The translations under genes were made by a program, and so were the position numbers. DNA of 64,000 bases from positions 124,001-188,000 of the forward strand of contig JAGKQI010000075.1 in the NCBI GenBank assembly GCA_018806915.1, read 5' to 3'. The notes below the pieces were generated by a model. The model was not told the DNA's origin, ran no database searches, and saw only the letters and a list, made by a program, of their open reading frames with translations. This DNA comes from Phytophthora colocasiae. Lineage: Eukaryota > Oomycota > Peronosporomycetes > Peronosporales > Peronosporaceae. Positions 51,416 to 60,634 of this stretch are shown here, one piece after another (within the stretch, counting starts at the first letter, position 1; each line of letters begins with the position of its first letter).

Positions 51416-53182
51416 ACAGATCGAGCTTTTCAGTAGTCCCAGCTTCTTGCAGCCCTTGCCCAAGAATATCATCTGGACATCGTGCCACAAGAGCTTTTAC
51501 CATGTTGATACTTCCTCGTCCTACTGCCGCACGAAAAGCATTGGTGATGCTACTTATTATAATCTGACCATCATTGGATTCTTCTTCTTCTTGACCAGCA
51601 AAGTGTTTGAGCAGCCGGTCTCCCGATCTCCGATCTCGATCTCACCTAACCCTCGATCGCGATCCTGATCGAGTGATCCGATCAGGCAATCCCGACTGCG
51701 ATCGCGATCACGATCCGGAGTTATCGTCGAGTCCACGTTCGAAGCTGATCTAGGACTCCCTCACCGTAGCGATGACGAACTCAGCGCTCTTCCTGACGGC
51801 CTCTCAGAGGGAGATCAGCGCTAACAGGACCCGATCGCTCTTCTCGTTCCCTTCGCAATCTCCACGGGTAGGCATCATGCTCGTCTTATGTTAGCACATC
51901 TCGTCAATTCTTGATCCAGGGGACCCTGATCATTCGGTCCTACCCGGCTGGGCCTTCATCCATCACTCTGTCGGAGAGACTTGGGTGATTGTCCTTTCAG
52001 ATCCGTCCATCATCTGTCTCGCGCTTGGTCTGGGGTCATCAGTCTGATATCTTGGCTCGCCAGCGGCCTCTGTCGCTCGATCCGACTCTTACTGGGACCG
52101 ACGTTGCCTTTCTCGAAATTCTTATTCGCGCTTCACCACAAAGACAGTTCGTTGATCGTGGCACTCCGGGAAATCCACTTGGTTTCAGTATATAAACTAC
52201 TTCAAGTCCATCTTCCGGAGTATGTCGTGATCTTTAGAGTCGATACTGTCTTCCGGAGTTGGCAGCCCTTCCCAGTCTTCCCTTCATCGGACTCACTTCC
52301 TCACTTCGCAATATCACGACTGCTAAGCACTCCAATGACGATCTAAAGCAGCACACACGTCTCGGCGGCCACGTAACACATGCGTTCATTGGGGTAATTA
52401 GACGTTTATACGAGATCCGATGTCGGGTGGTTTAATCACTATGAATGAAACCCAAGGACAGCACTTAACGTAACCAAGGGTGACGTGCTTTTGGAGCATC
52501 CTCTCCGTACTTGATATGTTATGTCTACTCGCTCCATCCTAACTGTAAAAGCCGGGTGCTGATATGAATTCAAATTTAAGTGCTGAGATCTCTAGTATGA
52601 GCGATCGTGAATATGTTTTGAGCGGGAAGAGATACCTCTGAACTAAAATGTGTAGTCAGTGGTAGGGTTATCATGCTGGAACTATGGCGCTTAGCGTGGG
52701 TAAAACTGACCACCCCTCTATTTTAGGCCATGATAGAATGTTCTCGAAGCGATCTTTTCTTACATGTGTTTAATTCACTTTGGCCCCAAAGTTTGGGGCG
52801 GGGAGAGAGGGGCGTCCTTTGTTAAGATCGTGAGCATTTAACTTGCTTTCAATATTGGACCTCATAGCTACCACTGCCGCATGATTGGCTCCCGCTTCTC
52901 CTTGGCGTACGTGTCCCCACACACTGTTCGTATAAAACCGGTTGCGTTTTAAATGAAAAAAAACTGTGAAAGTGGCTTTAATTGGTCAAAATTATTAAAA
53001 TGGCTTGTTTTTCTTTTGCCATGCTGCGCACTATACAAAGCAGCGCGCGACGGCCAGAACTATTGGGGAGCGGCGACCAATCTGTCTTTGCAGTGCGCGA
53101 AGCTGGCAGGCTGAGGTGCCTGTGTCTAAGCTCTTGCTAGTATCGTGACACGACTCGAAGATCTCGGCGTTAGGTGACTAAT
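51416..53182. other. Intergenic boundary between repeats and gene island
   Basis: No clear gene. The - strand near 51440-51590 could encode AFRAAVGRGSINMVKALV after an acidic EEEESNDG stretch. That looks faintly like an ankyrin repeat, but it is too short to call. The part from 52380 is AT-richer and should contain the promoter of the BAH gene. CTATACAAAG at 53030 is a weak TATA-like candidate. Confidence 0.45.
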
Positions 53183-54538
53183 ATGGCGCCTGGACGTGGG
53201 AAGCATGCGGAAAGCTCAGATGAGTCTGTGGATGAGCACCAGCACAGTTCTATTGATGAGGAATTTAAGGATGCAAAGAGCGGAGACACAACGGGCACTG
53301 ACGAGGAATCGTCACCCAAACGGGTGATGTCTAGACGAGGCAGGCAGACAACATCGGACTCAGAGGTCGAAGGTCCTAAAACCCGTGGAGCAACCAAAGC
53401 GAAGGCGAAGCAATTGCCCCTCCCAAAAACCAGCAAAGGAAAAACGGGTAGTGATAAGACATTGAAGCACCAGAAGGCCAAGGATGGAGAATCGGATGAC
53501 AGTGACTCGCCTGGAGATTACGTTCACGTACAGGTCGGCGACTGTGTTATTCTCGATTCAGGGGACGACGATGACCCTTACGTTGCTCTGGTAAGCTCAG
53601 TCCAAACTTCACAGCGGCGTGACCGAGCTATATCCACTTTCATGGCGCAGTGGTACTATAAGCCTTATGACGTCAAAGACGAGGTTAAGGCTTTGATCAA
53701 GGGCGGAGTGCTGGAAAACGAGGTGTTTCTGTCGCCACACAAGGATAGAAACTCTATCGATGCTGTGATTGAGGTATGCCAGGTGGTATCTCCTGAGGAA
53801 TATAACGACATCCAGGATGAGATCAAACGTGGGTATCGCGAGAAAGGAAAAAGATACTTTGTGTGTCGTTACAAGTACTATCCGAACCGAAGCAACATCA
53901 AAAAGGCATTGGAAGTTGTTGAAAATGAAGCCATTCGTAGTGGCCTGGGTCGCCCCAAGCCCAATGTCGGTAACAGCTATCAGGCATCCATTCCTGACTT
54001 CATCAAGCCAGCTCCAAGGGGAAATAGCGTGGACGATTCAGTTATTCCGTGGAAGACGTGTGAAGACCCTGCTGTACGCCCTCGACAAATGTGGTCACCG
54101 CTTGTTGCTAGCACACAAAGCCAGACATTTATCCAGTTTCGAGGCCTAGTTGACTCTCTGAAGTTCGCAGTTGGAAATATCGTCAAGACTTATCGTCCGG
54201 GTGCGAAGCCCTTGGGGCACCAGCGGGGAATTGTTCTTCAGTACTTCCTGTCGGACTCAATTAAAATCTGTGTATCTACTGGTCACGTTATCACAGTCTT
54301 GAAGAACGAGCTGTGCTCTCCACTCTCAGAAGACTTGGCAATGCAGCAATTGTATTTGTCCAGATTTAACTTATCTCAAGCTGCATACGGCTGCTCCAAG
54401 ACGATTCTTCGCGCACAACGAAAGGAGAGAAAGGCATTTCGAAAGGAAGTGGAATTATTTGCGAAGGCGAAAGTGACTCTGGTTGCAACAGTGGAGAAGA
54501 GTCTTCCAGACGGAGACAATCGGAAGCGCAAGAAGTAG
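53183..54538 (+). CDS. BAH-domain protein (chromatin-associated)
   Basis: A single exon of 451 codons from ATG 53183 (MAPGRGKHAESSDESVD); an in-frame GTG nine bases upstream is not a eukaryotic start. The first ~110 residues are charged and Ser-rich with basic patches (SPKRVMSRRGRQTTSDS), likely disordered and nuclear. Residues ~112-245 form a BAH (bromo-adjacent homology) domain: YVHVQVGDCVILDS, PYVALVSSVQTS, MAQWYYKPYDVKDEV, NEVFLSPHKDRNSID, YFVCRYKYYPNR. BAH domains bind nucleosomes or modified histones in chromatin regulators. The rest has no domain I recognise and ends in a basic tail (NRKRKK). It lies 142 bp upstream of the next gene on the same strand. Confidence 0.85.
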   Translation: MAPGRGKHAESSDESVDEHQHSSIDEEFKDAKSGDTTGTDEESSPKRVMSRRGRQTTSDSEVEGPKTRGATKAKAKQLPLPKTSKGKTGSDKTLKHQKAKDGESDDSDSPGDYVHVQVGDCVILDSGDDDDPYVALVSSVQTSQRRDRAISTFMAQWYYKPYDVKDEVKALIKGGVLENEVFLSPHKDRNSIDAVIEVCQVVSPEEYNDIQDEIKRGYREKGKRYFVCRYKYYPNRSNIKKALEVVENEAIRSGLGRPKPNVGNSYQASIPDFIKPAPRGNSVDDSVIPWKTCEDPAVRPRQMWSPLVASTQSQTFIQFRGLVDSLKFAVGNIVKTYRPGAKPLGHQRGIVLQYFLSDSIKICVSTGHVITVLKNELCSPLSEDLAMQQLYLSRFNLSQAAYGCSKTILRAQRKERKAFRKEVELFAKAKVTLVATVEKSLPDGDNRKRKK

Positions 54539-54680
54539 GAGACAAAACTTGTTCGTTAATGGAATTGCAAAAGCTGTCGTTTTTAGCCCGATTGATTCCT
54601 GGACCGAGGCCTGATGTTCGTGCTATTATTAGGGGGCATTTTTTTTTCGGATCCTCGAGACTATTCCGATACTGTCCATA

Positions 54681-55524
54681 ATGACAGCCCCACCGCGAAT
54701 CAGTGCAGTGCATACTTTGCGATGGCTTTGTGCGATCTACAGCTTGGCAATATTCGTCGATGCATGCATACTCGATGGCGCAGATACGGGTGAGTGCACG
54801 GACCCGACGGACTTTGACCTGCTCATGCCATTCTGCAAGGCAGTTGTGCCCTATAGAGCTTGCCTACCTCGTTACCAGAGTCTATGGTACAATCACTCGG
54901 CCCTCTCAAAAGATCGCTTTGTACAGCAGATGTTCACAAACCTAGTAACTCAGCGCAAGATCTACGAGACGAACACGACCATGTCAGACGACGATACAGA
55001 CGAGTGGGGTGGGTCCCGTGCTATAACGCCGCGGTTCACAGACAACCCGGACTGCGAAAACGCCTTTCGAAACTACTTCTGCTGGCTCAACTTCCCGCGC
55101 TGCGATTCCGAGGGGCGGAGTTTGCTGCTATGTCGCAGTGTATGCGAGAATTTCATGACTGCGTGCCAATATTCGAGCGATCTTTGGCGGTGTGGAGATC
55201 CGAAGTATGTTAATGCTCGCTCTGCGGAGATCAGCACTACGTGGGTGGTAAGTTTTTCAAAGTTATTTCGTACAAATTCCTGAATGTGTTTTTAACTCAA
55301 TTGTTGCACTTGTATCACAGGATCAGAAACTGGTCTACTATCGAGCACCGTACCCCGGTTCACCGTTTAAAGACAATGCTGTAGACCCAGATACGGATAA
55401 ACCTTTGGTGGTGTGCACGCCAAGTCTCGAGAACTCCTCGCGAAGTCTTCGTGCTCATTCTTTGCGGCCAGTCCTAGCATTTTTTGTTGCTGCTGTGTGG
55501 TGCATACTGGTGAAAGGATCTTAA
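54681..55524 (+). CDS. Secreted Cys-rich (Frizzled-like CRD) protein, probably GPI-anchored; two exons
   Basis: Exon 1 is 54681-55247, the intron 55248-55320 (73 bp, GTAAGT...CACAG), exon 2 55321-55524; 256 residues, with the frame kept across the junction. A signal peptide is likely (RWLCAIYSLAIFVDA). The mature part has paired Cys blocks (GECTDPTDFDLLMPFCKA; CENAFRNYFCWLNFPRC; LLCRSVCENFMTACQY; LWRCGDP) spaced like a Frizzled-type cysteine-rich domain. The C-terminus ends in a hydrophobic stretch (PVLAFFVAAVWCILVKGS) after SSRS, as in a GPI-anchor signal. It is probably an outer-surface protein with an unknown ligand. It is convergent with the CXC gene, with 46 bp between the stop codons. 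Confidence 0.75.
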
Positions 55525-55570
55525 CCTAGTGTTGCTCCATCATACAGGTACAGTTTGAATAACACGTTTA

Positions 55571-57564
55571 TTACTGCATTTTGCAAGAGTCGTCGGCCTC
55601 TTCTTCAGCTCCAGCCTTTTTGCTGCTATTGGCATCTGAGTTCTCGTCTCGCGCAGAACCTTCGACGGCTGGATTGACAGCCCCAAAAAGCTGTGCCTCG
55701 TTGTGCTTATCACTGTCTCCATGACTGACAGATTCGGTGCTTCGGCGCACTGGGTTAGGCACCACTGTTCGTGTCTTGGCACCGCTCCCACTGCCTGCCG
55801 ACTGGCAGCTACAACGAAAGCTGTTGGCCACGCCGGCGAAATAACAGTGATTGCATAGATCACAGTGCTGGTTGCGGTGGTCCCCACAGCGACGACATTT
55901 GGCACAATGGCGACGTGGCTTCTTGGCGTCAGGACACAGCCGATTATTGCACCATGAGTAAGTAAAATGTGCACCACAGTGAGGGCAGGCAAAACCGTTC
56001 TCCACCGTATGCTTGACTTGTACAACACCACCGCCTCCTTCACAGCACTCGTAGCTCACGGTCGAGTCCAGTAGCTCTTGCATATCCTTGATCTTCGACA
56101 GGTACTGCATCAGGCAGATGTCTCGCACCATCAGCGTAATATCGATGCCCTCGCGTACCATTGGTACAAACGGGTTTGCACAGCTCACGCATTTGCATTG
56201 AACACCGCACACCAATCCAGCCTTCACACAAGCGCAACGAGCATTGCGGCATTTCCCTGTGCATTTGCAACGCACATCATCGTCCTTGGCATTGGCCAAT
56301 GAAGCAGACGGCGAAGGCATCATACCCTCCGGTTGTTGCTGTTCCACACCCGTGGCACTGGCCTGATGGAGGGACTTCTTGAATGGTCGACGCCCGGTTG
56401 GCTCCGGGACCTTTGTCACGTACTGCACCAACCCAGGCTCCACCTTGATGCCGCTAGTAAGATCTCGAGTCACACCGGGAGCAACCATAGATACCGGATT
56501 TCCATACTGAACATACTCTGGTGATACAAGTGCCTTCCGTTTGTTTTTCTCTTCTGTTGCCCTCATCGCAGCAAGGCGCATTTGCTGCTGTGCAGATAAA
56601 TCTGAGGCATTTGTCGGAACACCGCCTCCCGGTGGAAGCTTGCCGCTCGTGGTACTGCTGGAACCAACTCCTGATTCAGCAGCGTGCGGGCCATGTTGAG
56701 GGATAACGCGCCACTTTGCTGGTTCCTTTTGCATTTTGTCACCGCACGACTCGTTGTAAGCCTTCCAGTCGATAATTTCACACGATGGCGTCCTGTTCAG
56801 TTGACCAACCGACAACTGTAAACAAAATACTCAACCACGAGACGCTAAATGGTAAGATAAACGTACCGGGGTAACCCATCACCTTTCGATCCAACAACTC
56901 CGTCAGTTAGGACATTTGATCCAGCACCACCGACGACCCCACATGTTCCATTGGCCGACCCACCTCCAGTACCATACAAAGTAGCTGGCGAAATGAGGCC
57001 AGTAAGGCTCTCGGTGCTTGTAGATGGCACGAGTGTTTGCAACCAGTTAATTGTGGCGGGGGACATGGTTGGCCCGTTGAGCAACCCCATGGGTGAGATG
57101 CTATCTACACCGCTGTTGCTGCTCGTAACTGTAGAGCGAGCCAATTGAACCTTTTGTGACACGGCACTGGGCGCTGTCGAGCGTGGAAGCTCAGTCGGGG
57201 GGAGTCCAGCGCTTATGTTGCCACCGTAAGCAGCAGAATCTTGCTGTTGCTGTTGCTGGAGAAGTGTCGGCTCAGTGTCGTTTGCATCAAGTGACCCCAG
57301 AAGAACGATAACTTCTCCCAGTTCATTATATACAGCGGACCCGTCGTTCTCCTGCATCGGCGTTATTTCTCGCAACTGTTCCGTCGTGGGAGGTTGCTGC
57401 TGTGGTATTTGAGATCCCTGCGGAAGTCGAGGACGAGTTTGCTGCGCTACGAGATCGCTTCCGGATGGAGGAGTTATTAGCGAAGTGTCTAGGAACTGCA
57501 GGACGTGCTGCATCTCCTCCTCCATGTCGCGCCCACTGTTCGGAGACTGCACTCCCGCTTCCAT
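55571..57564 (-). CDS. CXC (tesmin/TSO1-like) domain protein with Cys-rich C-terminal zinc region; two exons
   Basis: Exon 1 is 57564-56867 and exon 2 is 56792-55571. The intron 56866-56793 (74 bp) runs GTACGT...AACAG; the junction restores an Arg codon and keeps the frame, giving 639 residues. The first ~400 residues are Gln/Ser/Pro-rich with a QQQQQQQ run. Residues ~407-440 are a single CXC repeat (CKCTGKCRNARCACVKAG, VCGVQCKC), the zinc-binding DNA-binding unit of tesmin/TSO1/LIN54 proteins, which normally have two. Residues ~501-563 form a second Cys/His-rich zinc region (FACPHCGAHFTYSWC; HCAKCRRCGDHRNQHC; CDLCNHCYF). It is probably a nuclear transcription regulator. It is divergent from the alanyl-tRNA synthetase gene. 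Confidence 0.85.
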
Positions 57565-57710
57565 CCTTATCAAAAAGTTTAGATTTGTCGAGAAAAAGAC
57601 GTGGGGAAATATACTGACTTAGGTTAGTTTCATTACCAAAACAGGGTGGGGAGTTTTATCTACCAAGTCAAAACTGTGAGGTGGTGATCGCAGCCATTGA
57701 CCCCAGCCCA
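57565..57710. promoter_or_regulatory. Shared 146-bp divergent promoter region
   Basis: This is the only DNA between the start codons of the CXC gene (-) and the alanyl-tRNA synthetase gene (+), so both promoters must lie here or inside the genes. GTTTCATTACCA near 57626 resembles the oomycete initiator (Inr) consensus around CATT. The call is by position and weak motif only. Confidence 0.5.
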
Positions 57711-60536
57711 ATGCTGCGTCTACACAAATGCGCGCGGTTTCCGGGCGCTGGGCGTATACTCTCGGCCCGAAACCTTCACTCTATACCGTCTGCGGAGCTG
57801 CGGAGCCGATTTTTGAAGTACTTTGAGGCGCAGGGGCATCGTGTAGTTCCAAGCGCATCGTTGGTCCCGCCTGGTGGTGATCAGTCCCTGTTGTTCGTGA
57901 ATGCCGGAATGGTACCGTTCAAGCAGGCATTTCTAGGTCTTGACGGCGGAGCTGATGCGCGTGGCTATTCGAGAGCTACTTCGGCGCAGCGCTGTGTCCG
58001 TGCCGGTGGGAAGCACAACGATCTCGACCAGGTGGGACTGACTCGCCGACACCACACCATGTTCGAAATGCTGGGGAATTTCAGCTTCGGCGACTATTTC
58101 AAAGAGCAGGCCATTACGATGTGTTGGCGTTTCCTCACCCAAGAGCTGGGGTTGCCTGTTGACAGGCTACATGTCACGGTACTTCAGAATGACGATGAAG
58201 CCCGTCGTCTGTGGAAGCAGATCGCAGGACTACCGGACCACAAGATTTTGGAACTAGACGAGCATGAAAACTTCTGGGCGATGGGCGATTCGGGCCCATG
58301 TGGTCCGTGCTCAGAGGTGTTTTGGGACTTGGGGGATCACATCACTGGCCCAGACGAACGTTTCTTGGAGCTCTGGAATCTCGTCTTCATGCAGTACTTC
58401 CGCAACGAAGGTGAAAACGAGCTGCATCCACTTCCCAGCTGCTCTGTAGACACAGGCATGGGTCTTGAGCGTGTGGCTTCTGTTCTTCAGGGGGTACCAT
58501 CCAATTATCACACAGACGTTTTTGTGCCTCTGATGCAAGAGGTAGCCGCAGTATTGGATGCGCATCGTCTGTCGACGTCTCGTCAGTCTTTTGCAAGTGC
58601 ACTTGAAGACGAGCTTGATCCAAGTAAGAATATTTTCGGGACTGGAAAGGAGATTCAGACGCTTCGAATCATCAGTGACCACCTCCGTGCAACGTATGCC
58701 TTATTACAAGACGGCGTCTTCCCGTCTAACGTTGGTCGTGGCTACGTTCTGCGCCGTATCATCAGGCGCGCCATTCGGCATGCGCAACAACTAGGCGTTC
58801 AGGGTGGCTCAAATGGGATTTTGGCGTCTATTGCAGTACCAGGTTGGGCTGAAGCTGCAGGTCTTCAACAGATGCAAGCGATTGTTTTCAACGAGGAGCG
58901 AGCATTTGACGAGATGTTACGAAATGGTCGCGGGGCCATTGAAAAGGCTTTCTCCAAGGCCCAGCTTGCTCAGACAATGTTATCGGGCGATGACGCTTTT
59001 CGATTATACGACACCTATGGCATTCCAGTTGACATTATCCAAGTGCTAGCGGAAGAAAAGGGTCTCAATGTTGACATTGAGGGCTACGAAGCTTGTATGA
59101 AAACTCACAAACAACTAGCCAGTGGCAGCAGTGCCTTCGCAGGCAATCATACTCAACCTTCTCCTGCTAGGGGCCAGTCGTCAAGATCTCCAGTAGAGCA
59201 ACTTGCCAGTGAATTTGTGGGTTATGAGCAACTGAGCGTGCCGAACTCCCGTGTGCTGGATAGTTGGTCCACTTCAGACAACGGCAAGGGGGCTTCAACT
59301 CGGTTTACTGTCATTCTTGATAATTGTCCGTTTTACCCTGAAAGCGGTGGACAAGTTGGAGATCGTGGGCGTATTGTGGTAGCAGGTGCTGATGCATCTC
59401 AGCGCATTGCTATTACTGTGGAAGGCACGATTAAGGATGGTGATGCTATCGTGCTCAAGTGCTTGCTGCCTAAAGGTATGACGTATGAAGATATTTCGGC
59501 CCTGTTTTCCTCGTCAGACAGCAACGAGCCTACTGTGGAAGCACATGTCGACCGCAAGTTCCGGTCGGGGTGTGCAGTGCACCACACAGCAACTCACTTG
59601 CTGCAACGTGCCCTTAAAGCCGAACTGGGTGAACATGTAACACAGGCTGGGTCACACGTCACAAGTGATCGTCTCCGTTTCGATTTTGCCCATTTTGGGG
59701 CCCTATCCTCTGAGGAAATGGCTAGAGTGGAAGAGCGGGTGAATGAGTTTGCTGCAGCAGAACTGGATGTTACAACAGTTGAGTTGCCACGGGATGAGGC
59801 TGAGCGTAGTGGCGCTATTTGCAATTTTGGCGAGAAATACGGGGATGTCGTTCGTGTCGTTCGCGTTGGTGGAGGTGGTGATACCTATGAAGAGCCTGTA
59901 TCAAGTGAGTTCTGTGGTGGAACCCATGTGAAGAACGTACGTGAGGTGTTTCCATTTGTGCTAGTTAGTGAAGGGTCTGTGGCTGCCGGTACGCGGCGTG
60001 TGGAAGCAGTTGCAGGACAAGCTGGCGCTCGGTATTTGCAGTCGAAAGCGCAGGCTTTGAGCGAGATAGCAGACCAGCTTTCTACAACGCCAGTTAAAGT
60101 TGCGGAACGAGTCACAAAAATGCAGAAGCAAATGAAGCAGCTTGAGAGTCGAGTCCAAGCGCTTGGTGACGTACTCGCCACGCTTCCTCCGTCACCGTTT
60201 GCTTCTGGGCCTATTAACGGGACAGCTAGTGTGCCGTGCGTCGAACTTCATGCGTGGGAACTTCCAGGCGGCGGCGAATTCTCGAAGGTGCTCAAGCGTC
60301 GTGCCGAATTCCTTGCTGAACAAGCTGAAAATGATGGCGTTCTGCTGGTACTGCTGGGCTCGCAAGTAGCGTGCGTTGCCAACGCCGAGGCGAACATTCA
60401 CGCTGGCAAGTTATTGCAGCAAGTTGTGAAGCCATTAGGTGGTCGAGGAGGCGGCAATGCCAGCTTTGCGCAAGGCTCGATACCTACAGATCTTAGCGCA
60501 GAAGATTTTGCTAGTCGTGTGCTAAACCAGGAGTAG
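57711..60536 (+). CDS. alaS: Alanyl-tRNA synthetase, probably mitochondrial
   Basis: 941 codons from ATG 57711; the ten upstream in-frame codons contain no ATG. It charges tRNA-Ala with alanine. The N-terminus (MLRLHKCARFPGAGRIL, then SARNLHS) is basic with no acidic residue, as in a mitochondrial presequence. Class II catalytic core: GKHNDLDQVG, FEMLGNFSFGDYFK (motif 2, ~118-131), MGDSGPCGPCSE and VDTGMGLERV (motif 3, ~247-255). Editing domain: HHTATHLLQRAL (~624) and FCGGTHVKN (~733), the HxxxH and CxxxH zinc set. The C-Ala domain ends with GGRGGGNASFAQG. Length and domains are normal for a full-length enzyme. There is no internal Met suited to a cytosolic form, so a separate cytosolic gene is expected. 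Confidence 0.95.
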   Translation: MLRLHKCARFPGAGRILSARNLHSIPSAELRSRFLKYFEAQGHRVVPSASLVPPGGDQSLLFVNAGMVPFKQAFLGLDGGADARGYSRATSAQRCVRAGGKHNDLDQVGLTRRHHTMFEMLGNFSFGDYFKEQAITMCWRFLTQELGLPVDRLHVTVLQNDDEARRLWKQIAGLPDHKILELDEHENFWAMGDSGPCGPCSEVFWDLGDHITGPDERFLELWNLVFMQYFRNEGENELHPLPSCSVDTGMGLERVASVLQGVPSNYHTDVFVPLMQEVAAVLDAHRLSTSRQSFASALEDELDPSKNIFGTGKEIQTLRIISDHLRATYALLQDGVFPSNVGRGYVLRRIIRRAIRHAQQLGVQGGSNGILASIAVPGWAEAAGLQQMQAIVFNEERAFDEMLRNGRGAIEKAFSKAQLAQTMLSGDDAFRLYDTYGIPVDIIQVLAEEKGLNVDIEGYEACMKTHKQLASGSSAFAGNHTQPSPARGQSSRSPVEQLASEFVGYEQLSVPNSRVLDSWSTSDNGKGASTRFTVILDNCPFYPESGGQVGDRGRIVVAGADASQRIAITVEGTIKDGDAIVLKCLLPKGMTYEDISALFSSSDSNEPTVEAHVDRKFRSGCAVHHTATHLLQRALKAELGEHVTQAGSHVTSDRLRFDFAHFGALSSEEMARVEERVNEFAAAELDVTTVELPRDEAERSGAICNFGEKYGDVVRVVRVGGGGDTYEEPVSSEFCGGTHVKNVREVFPFVLVSEGSVAAGTRRVEAVAGQAGARYLQSKAQALSEIADQLSTTPVKVAERVTKMQKQMKQLESRVQALGDVLATLPPSPFASGPINGTASVPCVELHAWELPGGGEFSKVLKRRAEFLAEQAENDGVLLVLLGSQVACVANAEANIHAGKLLQQVVKPLGGRGGGNASFAQGSIPTDLSAEDFASRVLNQE

Positions 60537-60634
60537 AGTTTTAGAGGAGGACAGGTAACAGAATGCAATGCAATTCAACGTATATGTTGAAGTCATCGTG
60601 TCATTCTTTTACCTCGATATAACGACATTCGGAT

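Noticed and set aside
51440..51590. Ankyrin-repeat gene on the - strand
   Set aside because: Only ~40 residues look ankyrin-like and no repeat follows. Too weak to annotate.
51840..52350. Possible gag or pol remnant on +
   Set aside because: The frames are short and broken and gave no recognisable motif.
1..53182. RXLR or CRN effector genes, expected in gene-sparse oomycete DNA
   Set aside because: I found no signal peptide followed by RXLR-EER or LFLAK motifs in any plausible frame.
56793..56815. Acceptor site directly after TTTACAG for the CXC gene intron
   Set aside because: Joining there puts a stop a few codons downstream. The acceptor AACAG ending at 56793 keeps the frame.
57681..57710. 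Upstream GTG start for the alanyl-tRNA synthetase
   Set aside because: Eukaryotic initiation favours the ATG at 57711, which also begins a good mitochondrial presequence.
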